NCBI GenBank assembly: GCA_022709665.1
Contig: JAKLIJ010000010.1
Location: forward strand, 1-33,575
DNA: 33,575 bases
Direction of reading: 5' to 3'
From: Bacteroidota bacterium
Lineage (GTDB): Bacteria; Bacteroidota; Bacteroidia; Bacteroidales; VadinHA17
Shown: positions 1 to 9,608 of the stretch, in pieces
Numbering within the stretch: the first letter of the stretch is position 1
Layout of the letters: every line of letters begins with the position of its first letter
Position numbers and translations under genes: made by a program
Notes under the pieces: model-generated
Database searches by the model: none
What the model was told of the DNA's origin: nothing
The model's input: the letters and a program-made list of their open reading frames with translations, nothing else

Positions 1-790
1 TAACGGATTTACTACGGGAGCCCCTATTACAATCCTTACAAGGAACAGCGACAGAAAATCGTCAGATTATGATGAGTTCAGAAATGTTCCGCGTCCGGGC
101 CATGCCGATTATGTGGCCGGAATAAAATACTCGGGATTTGCAGACATGAGAGGAAGCGGTCATTTTTCAGGAAGGATTACCTGGGGACTTGTTGCTGCAG
201 GGGTTATAGCAAAGAAAATCATCCGGCCTTCCAGTGTCGCAGCAAAGCTTGTTTCAGCCGGAGGGATTGATGATGTTGATAAAGCCGTCAGGAAAGCCAT
301 GTCTGAAAATGACTCCATCGGAGGTATTATAGAATGCAGGATTTCCGAATCAATAAAAGCTCTTGGGGAACCTTTCTTCTATTCTGTGGAATCAGCTGTA
401 AGCCATGTGATATTTTCAATTCCCGCTATAAAGGGGATAGAATTTGGGTCAGGGTTCAAAGCTGCGTCCATGAAAGGCTCAGAACATAATGACGCATTTG
501 CGGATGAATCAGGCAGGACACTAACAAATAATGCAGGAGGCATCAATGGAGGTATTACAAACGGGAATGAGATAGTATTCAGAGTCGCTGTAAAACCAAC
601 CTCGTCAACGGGAGCAGAACAGAAAACATTCGATTTCGTAAGGAAGGAAATGACAGGGCTTACCGTAAAGGGAAGGCACGACACATGCATTGCTCTCAGG
701 ATGCCCGTAATTGTTGAGGCTGCCGCTGCTATCGCACTGGCGGATCTGCTGATTATCGACAGAGGAATTCACGGATCACGAAATATTTGA
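1..790 (+). CDS. aroC: Chorismate synthase, 3' part (5' end cut by window)
   Basis: Chorismate synthase makes chorismate from 5-enolpyruvylshikimate-3-phosphate, the last step of the shikimate pathway, using reduced FMN, in the cytoplasm. The frame is open from base 2; about 262 residues are visible of a usual ~360. The GTG at 113 is internal, because the residues before it (ending FRNVPRPGHADYV) already match the family and the start lies outside the window. Seen: a glycine-rich segment GSGHFSGRITWG, followed by AAGVIAKK, which corresponds to the family's RGGGRxSxRET region, and a C-terminal GRHDTC followed by PVIVEAAAAIALADLL, the third family signature. The gene is convergent with tilS, 29 bases away, with no obvious hairpin between them. 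Identification is firm. Confidence 0.93.
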   Translation, partial: NGFTTGAPITILTRNSDRKSSDYDEFRNVPRPGHADYVAGIKYSGFADMRGSGHFSGRITWGLVAAGVIAKKIIRPSSVAAKLVSAGGIDDVDKAVRKAMSENDSIGGIIECRISESIKALGEPFFYSVESAVSHVIFSIPAIKGIEFGSGFKAASMKGSEHNDAFADESGRTLTNNAGGINGGITNGNEIVFRVAVKPTSSTGAEQKTFDFVRKEMTGLTVKGRHDTCIALRMPVIVEAAAAIALADLLIIDRGIHGSRNI

Positions 791-819
791 TACGGCAGGG
801 CTGATTTCCTGGCAGAAGG

Positions 820-2175
820 TCATTGATTTATGTTATCTTCCCGGGGATCGTTCATCTCAATGGTAAGCACTGTCGCAGTTGATGCTGTAACCCGGAACCT
901 GTTGTCGAGCCGTTCACCCATAAGCCATACTATTTTCCCTTCTGACTCAAGGATCAGTGCCTTCTCTTTCTGAAAAAGGGAATATTTCCTGTCGGTAAAG
1001 TAATCGCTAAGTTTTTTCCTTCCTGCCTGACCAAAAGGATAGAAATAGTCGCCTTTCTTCCATCCTCTTATAACAAGCGGAAAACTTATCAAATCGTGGT
1101 CAATGCAAGCTGTCAGCGGGTTGCGTGATATCGTAAAGCCTTTATCCACAGCTGCAACGGATGCTGACTTTACCCCTGAGATGTTCAGCAGACCGCCGAC
1201 AGATTCAACTATGAAATGATGGCGGGGCATTTCTTCCAGGGGACTTGCAATGATTTCATTTCTGTTCCTCAGTATCCTGTGGGATGAGGTGAACAACTGT
1301 TTCCCGGTATCTGAAATGAGAAGTTTCTGAAGGTCTCCTGCAAGAGAGTCGGTAATCCCGTAAGGATGAAAAAGTTCAAACAACATTGCCTTGTTCAGGC
1401 TGAATTCAGCCAGCTTTATTGTATCAAAGACGACTGACTTCCCGATCTTTTCGGAGAGCTGCGATCTGATATCCTGAATATGATCCGAAAGGATTTTATC
1501 AAGTGCGGCAAGCCTCATGGCTGTTTCATTCAGTGTTTCTTCAACAGAAGGATTTATATCCCTTAGCACAGGGATCACCAGATGCCTGATCTTGTTCCTG
1601 ATGTACAGTGTTTCGGCATTCGACCTGTCTTCCCTGTAAGGGATACGGAATTCATTACTATATTCCTCTATATCAAAGCGTTTTGCAAACAGAAGCGGCC
1701 TGATGATACCGTGGGTGGAAGGTTTCATCCCTGTGAGTCCTGTCAGACCTGTTCCCCTGATCAGGTTGATCAGCAGGGTTTCTATGTTATCATTCAGGTT
1801 ATGGGCAACTGAAATAAGGCTGCATTTTTGTTCTGTCTTTTGATTTTTAAACCATTCATACCGCAGTTCCCTGGCTGCCATTTCTATTGAAATGCCTTTA
1901 TCGCGGGCATATCCGGCCGTATCAAATGACATGTGTATGAAGGGGATATTGTTTTTTGAGGCATAGGTTCTCACCAGTTCCTCATCCAGATCCGACTCAG
2001 TTCCTCTTAACCTGAAATTGCAATGGGCAACAACCATATCTGATTTCATCCTGGTGAACAGATGAAGCATTACCATTGAATCAACTCCTCCGCTGACGGC
2101 AAGTAGTATCCTGTCCTTCTCCGTGAAGAGGGAATTGCTGTCGGCAAAAGCCCTGAAATCTTCGAAAAGCTCCAT
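820..2175 (-). CDS. tilS: tRNA(Ile)-lysidine synthetase
   Basis: TilS modifies C34 of the CAU-anticodon tRNA-Ile to lysidine so that it reads AUA; it uses ATP and lysine in the cytoplasm. The 451-residue product has the N-type ATP-pyrophosphatase P-loop SGGVDS at about residues 28-33, then AHCNFRLRGTESDLDEE and VAHNLNDNIETLLINLIRGTG, both typical of TilS. The C-terminal substrate-binding domain is visible as WKKGDYFYPFG...KKLSDYF...LMGERLDNRF. Length is normal for the full-length form. It follows the upstream barrel-protein gene by 2 bases, so it is the last gene of the minus-strand run that starts at proS. Start is the first ATG in frame. Confidence 0.95.
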   Translation of the reverse strand: MELFEDFRAFADSNSLFTEKDRILLAVSGGVDSMVMLHLFTRMKSDMVVAHCNFRLRGTESDLDEELVRTYASKNNIPFIHMSFDTAGYARDKGISIEMAARELRYEWFKNQKTEQKCSLISVAHNLNDNIETLLINLIRGTGLTGLTGMKPSTHGIIRPLLFAKRFDIEEYSNEFRIPYREDRSNAETLYIRNKIRHLVIPVLRDINPSVEETLNETAMRLAALDKILSDHIQDIRSQLSEKIGKSVVFDTIKLAEFSLNKAMLFELFHPYGITDSLAGDLQKLLISDTGKQLFTSSHRILRNRNEIIASPLEEMPRHHFIVESVGGLLNISGVKSASVAAVDKGFTISRNPLTACIDHDLISFPLVIRGWKKGDYFYPFGQAGRKKLSDYFTDRKYSLFQKEKALILESEGKIVWLMGERLDNRFRVTASTATVLTIEMNDPREDNINQ

Positions 2176-2177
2176 AA

Positions 2178-4127
2178 CTATCTGAATCGGATTATTGAAG
2201 GTTGACCGGGCTCAAAATTATATGGTTTAAGCATTTGTTCTCCGGAAACCATGAAAGCAGTTGTTTTCGAATAATCGGGAACATTAGGGTAAAAGCCCAG
2301 TCTAACCTGGAAAGTGTTCAGTATAAGATTGTCGTTCCTTACCCTGATCCCTATGCCGACTGCTGAAACAAAGTCGCCTCTTGAAACAATCTGGTTAGTA
2401 CCGAAGAGAAAGCCTGCATCGGCAAATCCGAAGACGGCAAACCTGAAGCCATAGAAATCCATCGGGCTGAAAAACACAGTTTCGAAGTTAAGAGCCAGCC
2501 TTTGTGCATTACCGATTGAATCGTTCCGGAATCCTGAAAAGCCATCATCCCTGATAAGTGTCAGACTCTCATCATTATATCTGTCAAAACCTCTCGTGTA
2601 CTCCAGGTTCAGAAAGCTTCTGATCCGGTATCTGCCTGTGTACGCGAGGTTTGAAATGAAACTTGTTCTGAATGAAAGGATGCCTTGTTCTGTCATCCTG
2701 TTATTGATGAAAGTGCCGAATTCTGCTGAAGATTGAATAAATCCGATTTTGCTGAATGATTCTCCCAGAGATACGGATGCCCCGGCGTAATACCTGTTTT
2801 TGAACTCACTTACTTCCCTGCCCCCGGTTACGTTAAACAAGAATCCGTGGGGTATGTCTTCTGTCCGGCCATAACCATATATCAGGCTTGTCTTGTAGAA
2901 TCTCTGTACGGAGTAGGAAACTGAAGCCAGGAAGAGCCGGTATTGCTGAAGATGGCGATAGGAATCAGGGTCGATATAGGGGTGCTGGTATACATTGTTG
3001 TTTGTGTACCGTGCTCCTACAAAGAGACGGGCGACCGACTCTCTGTTGATCAGGAAGGATCTTAACAGCCAGTAATCCTGTAAATTGTATTTAACGGGAT
3101 GAGGTTCTGGAAGCGAATCGAGATCCTCTGATGTTATGGTTCTTCTGAGAGATATATTTCCTGCATATTTTGTTTCGGAACTTACAAGGCTTCTGCCTAT
3201 GTCTATCCCATAAGATTTTTTCCCCAGCCCGTCATGGAAATATACGCCCAGGTTTGTAAATGTTTTGCCTATGTTGTTGACCCGGTAGTTCACCCCGAAT
3301 CCTGGTGAATCCGTGGAATCAATGTCCCACGGAACATTTACTCCGAACTCATGACCCATGCCAAAGATGTTTCGTTCAAAAACCGAAACCATTCCTTTCC
3401 CGACACCTGCCAGACTGGCTTTGGCTCCAAGGGAGTAAATATCTTTTGTTACTACTATCACGTCAGCCAGAGAATCAGAAACGGGAACAACCAGTATTCT
3501 GGCATCGTCGATGAAATTGAGCTCCCTGAGGTACCTTTCGTTGTCGCTAAGGGTAAGCGGTGAAATGGTGTCGCCCGGGCGAAACAGGAGGTTCTTTCTT
3601 ATAATCCACTCATTTGTATTGGAATGTGTCCTGTTGAGTAGTTTTTCAGTAGGATTTGGATCATAAAAGTCCGGGGTGTTTATGTTTGTTCCGAATACAT
3701 TAAGCCTTTTTATCTCAATATTCCTGATCTTCAGTCCGGCTGACCTGATGAATTTATCCTCGCTCGATTGACTTATTTCTTTTGTGGTTTCAGGGTCGCG
3801 GGCAATGATAATAAAATCATAAAGTTTCCTTGTTACCAATGTGCCAGAAGCCATGTTCTTTAAAGAATCAAGGAAGATCATGGTCCGGTGGTTTCCGTTG
3901 TCGGGCGGAGGAATGAGGCTGGGAGCGCCGGAGTTCCGGATATACGGAAGAGAGATTTTTATCTTCCTGATATCGGGCGCAGAGTTAAGCCTGCCGCTGC
4001 TGGCAGCTGAATCGGCAGACGGTAGCTGCTGGGCAAAGGATGGCAGAAAAACAAGGGTAATTATCTGGAAGCAGAAGAATCTCCGGATCAGAGGACATCT
4101 TTTAATATCTTCATTTTCAGGATTCAT
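2178..4127 (-). CDS. Outer-membrane beta-barrel protein with POTRA-like domain (BamA/TamA-like)
   Basis: The product is about 649 residues. The N terminus looks like a signal peptide: basic residues (KR, RR), a hydrophobic stretch FFCFQIITLVFLP and a likely cut at SFAQ-Q. A POTRA-like segment follows around residues 135-220 (IEIKRLNVFGTN; NERYLRELNFIDDARILVV; ADVIVVTKDIYSLG), then a long region of alternating aromatic and polar strands with GxG turns, consistent with an Omp85/TamA-like barrel to the C terminus. The ORF could start at 4151 or 4148; I chose ATG 4127 because it gives a compact signal peptide and less overlap with the upstream gene. The exact role is unknown; BamA proper usually carries five POTRA domains and is longer. 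A role in outer-membrane protein or lipid handling is inference. Confidence 0.7.
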   Translation of the reverse strand: MNPENEDIKRCPLIRRFFCFQIITLVFLPSFAQQLPSADSAASSGRLNSAPDIRKIKISLPYIRNSGAPSLIPPPDNGNHRTMIFLDSLKNMASGTLVTRKLYDFIIIARDPETTKEISQSSEDKFIRSAGLKIRNIEIKRLNVFGTNINTPDFYDPNPTEKLLNRTHSNTNEWIIRKNLLFRPGDTISPLTLSDNERYLRELNFIDDARILVVPVSDSLADVIVVTKDIYSLGAKASLAGVGKGMVSVFERNIFGMGHEFGVNVPWDIDSTDSPGFGVNYRVNNIGKTFTNLGVYFHDGLGKKSYGIDIGRSLVSSETKYAGNISLRRTITSEDLDSLPEPHPVKYNLQDYWLLRSFLINRESVARLFVGARYTNNNVYQHPYIDPDSYRHLQQYRLFLASVSYSVQRFYKTSLIYGYGRTEDIPHGFLFNVTGGREVSEFKNRYYAGASVSLGESFSKIGFIQSSAEFGTFINNRMTEQGILSFRTSFISNLAYTGRYRIRSFLNLEYTRGFDRYNDESLTLIRDDGFSGFRNDSIGNAQRLALNFETVFFSPMDFYGFRFAVFGFADAGFLFGTNQIVSRGDFVSAVGIGIRVRNDNLILNTFQVRLGFYPNVPDYSKTTAFMVSGEQMLKPYNFEPGQPSIIRFR

Positions 4128-4833
4128 TCTGATTTTTGAGCAGAACATCATCAGAGTTGAACTGGAATCCGAGACGTTTACCCGTTATAACCCTGGAATG
4201 CTGGATTTTCGCCTCCGCCTGTCCGACAGTGGCAATCTTTACGGTATCGTAGGGTGGAATAAGAAGATCAAATTCCAGGGAGTACTGAATCGCTGTGGAT
4301 ATTATGTTCCTGAGTGATGAACGTGTTATTGCCTCATTTCCATAGTTTGAGAAGAGCATCCCCATCTGCCTTTTGCCTTCAACCAGATACTGGTTCTCAT
4401 GGTTGATGAAAATCCTGGCAATCAGGTATCCCAGGTCGTCAAGCCTCGAGTATTTGAATGAATCGTAAAGGAAGTTGTAAATGTTGATCATACCCGAGTA
4501 GGAATTGTTCTTGTTCTTCTGAATATAAGGAGTTTTCCACGCGGGGTGTTCTCTGTCGAACTGAAATATGTTGGAATGCATACTGAAAAGAAGCATATCC
4601 CCGGCTACTTTCAGCTGCGCATCAAAGTTGCTCCTGTCGGTATACTCCATTTTGATCCTCGGATCCACATTGCCGAGGTTGCTGTTAACATCTTTCGAAA
4701 GTTCCTTCAGTATATCCTTAACTACACTGAACCATTCAAGTGTATTATCGAAAACTTTCTGCTTCAACAGGGATTTTTCCTTCAGTGTGTTGATAATAAG
4801 GGTCTTTTTCTCTTCAGGTTCAGGCATGATCAT
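4117..4833 (-). CDS. Conserved hypothetical protein, no recognised domain
   Basis: I do not recognise a family with known function. The product is about 238 residues, with no signal peptide and no membrane segment, so likely cytoplasmic. It is rich in charged and aromatic residues (QFDREHPAW, YNFLYDSFKYSRLDDLGYLIARIFINHENQYLVEGKRQMG) and looks alpha-helical. The frame stays open upstream to 4950, but that extension overlaps the 3' end of proS and reads as low-quality sequence, so I place the start at the ATG at 4833 (ATG 4827 is also possible). Its stop overlaps the start of the barrel-protein gene by about 11 bases, suggesting translational coupling. Gap to proS is 59 bases, so proS and this gene are probably co-transcribed. 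Confidence 0.7.
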   Translation of the reverse strand: MIMPEPEEKKTLIINTLKEKSLLKQKVFDNTLEWFSVVKDILKELSKDVNSNLGNVDPRIKMEYTDRSNFDAQLKVAGDMLLFSMHSNIFQFDREHPAWKTPYIQKNKNNSYSGMINIYNFLYDSFKYSRLDDLGYLIARIFINHENQYLVEGKRQMGMLFSNYGNEAITRSSLRNIISTAIQYSLEFDLLIPPYDTVKIATVGQAEAKIQHSRVITGKRLGFQFNSDDVLLKNQNES

Positions 4834-4892
4834 TATTATTAATTGTATTGGAGCTCTAAAATAGCAAATATCCCGCGAATTGCATCCCTGCT

Positions 4893-6368
4893 TCAGTATG
4901 ATCTTGCAAAAAGTACTCTTCTTTTCGAAGGTTTCCCGGAATAAATGCATTTCCCCTCTTCTTCTATCGAGTCAAAGGGTATGCACCTGATGGTCGCTTT
5001 CGTTTCCTCCTTTATCTTTTCTTCAGTTTCGCTTGTCCCGTCCCAGTGAGCAAGAATGAATCCGCCCTGATTTTCAATAAGATCAGTGAATTCCTTCCAG
5101 TCATCTGTTTTATAGGTATTTTCGTCGCGGAATTTCAGTGCCTTCTTATAAAGATTGGACTGAATCTCCTTAAAAAGTTCCTTCAGCCTTTCGGGCAGGC
5201 CAAGGGCCGATACTGTCTCTTTCTGCAAAGTGTCGCGACGGGCAAGTTCAACTGTACCGTTCTCGATATCGCGAGGTCCGATCGCTATCCTGACGGGAAC
5301 TCCCTTCAGTTCGTAATCGGCAAACTTGAAACCTGGTTTCAGATTGTCACGGTCGTCATACTTAACTGAGATACCGGCATTCTGAAGACCAGCCATTATT
5401 TCCCTCGCTTTTTCACTTATAAGCTTAAGCTGTTCATCGGTTTTGAATATCGGAACAATAACCGCCTGAATAGGGGCCAGACGCGGAGGCAGCACCAGTC
5501 CGTTGTTATCGGAATGCGCCATGATAAGAGCTCCGACCATTCTTGTAGACAATCCCCAGGAAGTTGCCCAAACATAATCGAGTTTCCCGGTTTTGTCAGT
5601 GAACTGAACATCGAAAGCTTTTGCGAAGTTTTGTCCCAGGAAATGGCTTGTCCCTGCCTGAAGAGCCTTCCCGTCCTGCATCAGGGCCTCTATGGTGTAA
5701 GTATCAATCGCCCCGGCAAAACGTTCATTTTCTGTCTTGTATCCTTTTATTACAGGCAGGGCCATATAATTCTCAGCAAAATCGGAATAGACATTTATCA
5801 TTTTTTCTGTCTCTTCAACAGCCTCCTGGCTTGTTGCATGGGCGGTATGCCCTTCCTGCCAGAGGAACTCCGCAGTTCTCAGGAACAGACGGGTTCGCAT
5901 CTCCCATCTGACAACATTTGCCCACTGGTTTATCAGGATGGGAAGGTCGCGATACGACTGAATCCAGTTTTTATATGAATTCCAGATAATGGTTTCCGAT
6001 GTCGGCCGTATGATAAGCTCTTCCTCAAGTTTTGCAGCAGGATCGACAATTACGCCTTTGCCATTCTCATCGTTCTTCAGCCTGTAATGCGTAACGACTG
6101 CACATTCCTTTGCAAACCCTTCAACATGAGCAGCTTCCCTGCTGAAAAAGGATTTTGGGATGAACAGTGGAAAATATGCATTGACATGACCGGTGGCCTT
6201 GAACATCTTGTCAAGCCCGGCCTGGATATTCTCCCAGATAGCATAACCATAAGGCTTGATAACCATGCACCCCCTCACAGCCGAATTCTCGGCAAGATCC
6301 GCCTTGATCACAAGGTCATTGTACCATTGTGCATAATTCTCATCCTTGTCTGTTAGAAACTTAGCCAT
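4893..6368 (-). CDS. proS: Prolyl-tRNA synthetase (short, archaeal/eukaryote-like type)
   Basis: Charges tRNA-Pro with proline in the cytoplasm. The 491-residue protein is the short ProRS type without the editing insertion domain of the E. coli form. Class II motifs are visible: motif 1 around [16 protein letters not shown], motif 2 around [20 protein letters not shown], motif 3 around [20 protein letters not shown]. The anticodon-binding domain follows ([39 protein letters not shown]), and the C-terminal domain ends with a tyrosine ([10 protein letters not shown]), as is common in this type. The ATG at 6368 is followed directly by the typical [19 protein letters not shown], so the start is well supported. 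It heads the minus-strand run proS - hypothetical - barrel protein - tilS. Confidence 0.96.
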   Translation of the reverse strand: MAKFLTDKDENYAQWYNDLVIKADLAENSAVRGCMVIKPYGYAIWENIQAGLDKMFKATGHVNAYFPLFIPKSFFSREAAHVEGFAKECAVVTHYRLKNDENGKGVIVDPAAKLEEELIIRPTSETIIWNSYKNWIQSYRDLPILINQWANVVRWEMRTRLFLRTAEFLWQEGHTAHATSQEAVEETEKMINVYSDFAENYMALPVIKGYKTENERFAGAIDTYTIEALMQDGKALQAGTSHFLGQNFAKAFDVQFTDKTGKLDYVWATSWGLSTRMVGALIMAHSDNNGLVLPPRLAPIQAVIVPIFKTDEQLKLISEKAREIMAGLQNAGISVKYDDRDNLKPGFKFADYELKGVPVRIAIGPRDIENGTVELARRDTLQKETVSALGLPERLKELFKEIQSNLYKKALKFRDENTYKTDDWKEFTDLIENQGGFILAHWDGTSETEEKIKEETKATIRCIPFDSIEEEGKCIYSGKPSKRRVLFARSY

Positions 6369-6656
6369 CGTCTTGTGTGTAATTATTTATTATTAGGACT
6401 GTCAAAAAACAGGTCGTAAAAATAACTAAATAATGGATATTATAAAAAGAGGTCGTTTCATGAGAATATTTAAGGGTAGTTGTCATCGTGCAAACTAAAA
6501 GGAAAGGATAAGCGTTTTCAAAATAATTGTTTCTTTGTCAAAAAGAATTAAATTTGCTGAAACCCTAAGCCTTTAATATCCTCAAAACCGAATGTTTTGG
6601 TATGGATTTTGTTATTTGTAGAGTGAATGAACTAAACAAAAGGAAACAACAACAAA
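6369..6656. other. Intergenic region between divergent proS and lipoprotein gene
   Basis: This 288-base AT-rich gap separates two divergent genes and should hold promoters for both. A candidate Bacteroidota promoter for the plus strand is listed separately. A 21-codon ATG frame at 6433-6498 is present but has nothing to support it. I see no tRNA-like fold or strong terminator hairpin. Confidence 0.5.
6526..6556 (+). promoter_or_regulatory. Candidate Bacteroidota promoter for the repeat lipoprotein gene
   Basis: TAAATTTG at 6549-6556 matches the TAnnTTTG -7 consensus, and an ATTG at 6526-6529 lies 19 bases upstream as a weak -33 element. This would give a leader of roughly 90 bases before the ATG at 6657. 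It is a consensus match only; such short boxes arise by chance in AT-rich DNA. Confidence 0.35.
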
Positions 6657-8003
6657 ATGAAAGCTTCAAATTACATACTCGGCCTTGCCCTTCTGACTCT
6701 CGCTTCCTGCTCGTCAGGGCTTTACGTGGGAACAGAATACGATGACCTGTATTTTGTGAATTCTGATCAGCCTGTTACAAAGGCCGGGACCAGCGACCGC
6801 AATCAGATTTCCGAAGGCAATCTGAGATCAGGTTCATATTATGACAACATATATGCTGCCGATACCCTGGTGTCTGAAGAATATTCGGATGCAGTCGATT
6901 ATGCCGATGCCGGAAGTTACGACAACAGGTACGATTATTATGACGGCTCCTACGCCGGCAGACTGAACAGGTTCTACGGGAACTACTTCAGCCCGTACTG
7001 GAGAGATCCTTTCTACTACGGCTTCTACCCGTCGTTCGGTTTCAATAACTTCTACAGCGGATTCCCTTATTCTTACTACGATCCCTTCTACTATGATTAC
7101 TACAGCCCGTACTCCTATGGCGGTTTCTACAGCCCATATTCCTACGGCGGTTTCTACAGCCCCTACTCCTACGGCGGCTATTATGGTATGGGATTCTACA
7201 GCCCGTATAGCTCCTGGTATTCACCCTGGTACTACGGGGGATATTACAGCCATTATAACTTCAATGACAGGGATGTCAACTACGGAAGAAGGGAAAGACC
7301 AAGCACAATGTCGACCCGCTGGGCAGGCGGCAGCGCTTCAGGCGCCTCGGCTACTTCCGGAACAGTGTCATCAAGGAGAAGCACCGACGCTACAACCGGT
7401 ACGGGGACCACAGCCACAGGCACAGTCGGTACATCAACTACAAGGCGGACAACTTCCCCTGTCAGTGGTACACAGATGCCTGCAGCAGGCCAGAGAAGAA
7501 CCACCACCCAGGGTTCCGGCAATGCTGCAACCGGTACAGGCCAGTCGAGGAGACCAGCTGCCAGTATTCCTGAGTACAATTCAGTCGACAGATCATACAC
7601 TCCCTCTTATAATAACCAAAGGATGAGCACCAGGCCTTCATACAACAATACAAGGGTTAACAGCGGGACTACAACTACCAGGCCTTCCGGAGTTCAGAGA
7701 AGCGGTTCGGCAACTCAGGGAACCGGCAGAAGCAGTTCATCGTACTCCGCTCCTTCAAGGTCAGGATCCGGTTCCTCGTACAGCAACCCCGGATCTTACT
7801 CGGTTCCGTCGAGAAGAAGTTCCGGCAGCGGCTACTCATCAGGTTCTTACTCCGGAAGCGGATCATCATACAGCGGTGGAAGCTCCGTATCGAGAAGCAG
7901 CGGCAGCTCATACTCAGGCGGCAGTTCTTACTCCGGTTCCTCATCTTCAGGGAGCTCATCATCCTCATCGTCCAGCCGCTCTTCATCCGGAGGTAGAAGG
8001 TAA
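6657..8003 (+). CDS. Lipoprotein with Tyr/Gly-Pro repeats and Ser-rich tail
   Basis: A 448-residue predicted lipoprotein of unknown function. The signal peptide MKASNYILGLALLTLASC ends in a lipobox (LTLAS-C), with no obvious inner-membrane retention signal. Residues ~20-100 are acidic and Tyr/Asp-rich. Residues ~105-200 are extremely rich in Tyr, Gly, Phe, Ser and Pro and contain three tandem 9-residue units, YSPYSYGG plus an aromatic residue, at 149-175. Residues ~215-340 are Thr/Gly/Arg-rich, and residues ~350-448 are Ser/Gly/Tyr-rich, ending in a serine run and GGRR. Almost the whole mature chain is low complexity and probably disordered. ATG 6657 is the only sensible start for the signal peptide. 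The barrel-protein gene follows 104 bases later on the same strand. A surface or envelope-matrix role is inference. Confidence 0.8.
   Translation: MKASNYILGLALLTLASCSSGLYVGTEYDDLYFVNSDQPVTKAGTSDRNQISEGNLRSGSYYDNIYAADTLVSEEYSDAVDYADAGSYDNRYDYYDGSYAGRLNRFYGNYFSPYWRDPFYYGFYPSFGFNNFYSGFPYSYYDPFYYDYYSPYSYGGFYSPYSYGGFYSPYSYGGYYGMGFYSPYSSWYSPWYYGGYYSHYNFNDRDVNYGRRERPSTMSTRWAGGSASGASATSGTVSSRRSTDATTGTGTTATGTVGTSTTRRTTSPVSGTQMPAAGQRRTTTQGSGNAATGTGQSRRPAASIPEYNSVDRSYTPSYNNQRMSTRPSYNNTRVNSGTTTTRPSGVQRSGSATQGTGRSSSSYSAPSRSGSGSSYSNPGSYSVPSRRSSGSGYSSGSYSGSGSSYSGGSSVSRSSGSSYSGGSSYSGSSSSGSSSSSSSSRSSSGGRR
7101..7181 (+). repeat. Three tandem 27-bp units coding for YSPYSYGG(F/Y)
   Basis: Units at 7101-7127, 7128-7154 and 7155-7181 are in frame with the lipoprotein gene and differ mostly at third codon positions (for example ccg/cca/ccc, tac/tat). 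The silent divergence suggests selection on the peptide. A looser fourth copy, FYSPYSSWYSP, follows from about 7195. Confidence 0.85.
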
Positions 8004-8107
8004 ACAGCAAGTTAAAATATTGAATATCAATACATTCTGTAATAGAATGGAGGTATTCTCTTAAATATTAAACTCAGGATTATAACAGTATATTAATAAA
8101 TTCCAGC

Positions 8108-9589
8108 ATGAAAAGGTCAGCCTTAATAATTGCAGCAGCGTTGCTTACATTCGTAGGGATTAAAGCCCAGAATGTAGATGATGCCTTAAGATATTCCCAG
8201 ATCTTCTATACCGGTACAGCCAGGTTCATGTCGATGGGAGGTGCTTTCACAGCCCTCGGAGGCGATTTGTCGACCTTCAGTCAGAACCCCGCAGGAATAG
8301 GAGTTTTCAGGTCTTCAGAGATTTCTGTGACACCACAGCTTCTTCATTCAAAAACATCAGCAAATTTCAACGGGATCAACGATGATTACCTTTATAATTT
8401 TAATCTTGGACAGGCCGGTGTTGTCGGAAACCTGATAAAAGGAAGCGGAACAACGGGATTGATATCTCTGAACATAGGATATGCTTTCAACAAGACCAAT
8501 AACCTGAACAATTCGGCACGGATTCAGGGTAACAGTTCAACAAGCTCTATGGCTGATTTCTGGGCCGACGATGCCTATGGTATATACTATGGTGATCTGG
8601 GTGGAGCTGCCGGAATCGCTTATGATGCATGGATCATCGATACCATAACCGGTTCGGGGGCAAGCTACTACGGAACAGTTTTTTCAAACTACGGCGACAA
8701 CCCATCCTCAGACTATGGCCAGAATATAAGGAGGCTTATTACCAACCAGGGATATACCGGAGAACATGCAATAACTATCGGAGGAAATTATTCAAACAAG
8801 ATATTTTTTGGAGCAACCCTCGGAATAAGCACCATAAAATACACGGGGCACTATGAGCACCTTGAAAAAGCCGATTACCTTCTCGACTCACAGTTCAGTG
8901 ATTTCTCGTATGTGGAGCATTTTGAGAATACCGGAACTGGCGTATCACTCAAAATTGGCGCCATCATTAAGCCTGTGGAGGAACTGCGAATCGGCCTTGC
9001 CTTCCATTCTCCCACACTTTACAGTATAGATGAGAGATTTTATGATAACATCAGTTCCAACTTCACCGACGGCGGACATTATGAATTTTACAACGACGAG
9101 CTTGTTTATGAATACGCCCTTACAACTCCTTTCAGAGCTCTCGCAGGAGTTGCATACCAGATTGAAAAAGCAGGACTTATCAGCGTCGATTATGAATTTG
9201 TTGATTACAGTATGGTGAGGTTCTCAGAGACAGGCGATGATTATGATTACAGCGAAAAGAACCTGGAACTGAAGACCACGCTTAAACCCGCACATAATGT
9301 AAGAGTAGGAGGGGAGTTGCGCTTTAACAAGCTATACCTGAGGGGAGGATATGGATATTACGGAAAAGTATTCAGGGATGATGAGATAAACCGGGATTTG
9401 TTCAACAGGTCAATTTCGGCAGGAGTCGGATTCAGGGAGCAAAATCTGAGCATCGACTTCGGTTTTACCAACCTCAGAAATGAACAGAAATATGTGCTGT
9501 ACGACTCCTATTACGATACCGCCATGGCAAGCCTGATCAACAACAGGAATATGTTCTCGGTAACCCTGGGTTACAAATTCGGGTTCTGA
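8108..9589 (+). CDS. Outer-membrane transport protein, OMPP1/FadL/TodX-like family
   Basis: A 493-residue beta-barrel protein. The signal peptide MKRSALIIAAALLTFVGIKAQ ends with a cut near IKA-Q. The mature N terminus, with ARFMSMGGAFTALGGDLSTF then QNPAGIGVFRSSEI, is the hallmark of the Bacteroidota branch of the FadL-like family, often annotated as 'hemin receptor'. The rest is alternating beta strands ending in the typical LGYKFGF, with a terminal Phe as barrel-insertion signal. FadL homologues carry hydrophobic molecules across the outer membrane; the ligand here cannot be told from sequence. It sits 104 bases after the repeat lipoprotein gene and may share its transcript. A strong hairpin terminator follows the stop by 20 bases. 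Confidence 0.85.
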   Translation: MKRSALIIAAALLTFVGIKAQNVDDALRYSQIFYTGTARFMSMGGAFTALGGDLSTFSQNPAGIGVFRSSEISVTPQLLHSKTSANFNGINDDYLYNFNLGQAGVVGNLIKGSGTTGLISLNIGYAFNKTNNLNNSARIQGNSSTSSMADFWADDAYGIYYGDLGGAAGIAYDAWIIDTITGSGASYYGTVFSNYGDNPSSDYGQNIRRLITNQGYTGEHAITIGGNYSNKIFFGATLGISTIKYTGHYEHLEKADYLLDSQFSDFSYVEHFENTGTGVSLKIGAIIKPVEELRIGLAFHSPTLYSIDERFYDNISSNFTDGGHYEFYNDELVYEYALTTPFRALAGVAYQIEKAGLISVDYEFVDYSMVRFSETGDDYDYSEKNLELKTTLKPAHNVRVGGELRFNKLYLRGGYGYYGKVFRDDEINRDLFNRSISAGVGFREQNLSIDFGFTNLRNEQKYVLYDSYYDTAMASLINNRNMFSVTLGYKFGF

Positions 9590-9608
9590 TCTGCTTTCTC
9601 ACCTATAT

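Noticed and set aside
4834..4950. Upstream extension of the conserved hypothetical gene to 4950
   Set aside because: It would overlap the last 58 bases of proS and adds a cysteine-rich, unlikely N terminus.
6388..6418. Imperfect inverted repeat GACTGTC / ACAGGTC upstream of proS as a T-box or riboswitch
   Set aside because: The arms are short and mismatched, and no T-box motif or larger fold is visible.
6433..6498. A 21-codon ATG frame in the proS/lipoprotein gap
   Set aside because: Too short, with no ribosome-binding signal or recognisable peptide; chance is the simplest explanation.
7101..7181. The three 27-bp units as a CRISPR-like array
   Set aside because: They are contiguous in-frame coding repeats without spacers inside a clear lipoprotein gene.
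7093..7626. A 177-codon plus-strand frame and several minus-strand frames inside the repeat lipoprotein gene
   Set aside because: They are by-products of the repetitive, low-complexity coding sequence; only the frame with the lipoprotein signal makes sense.
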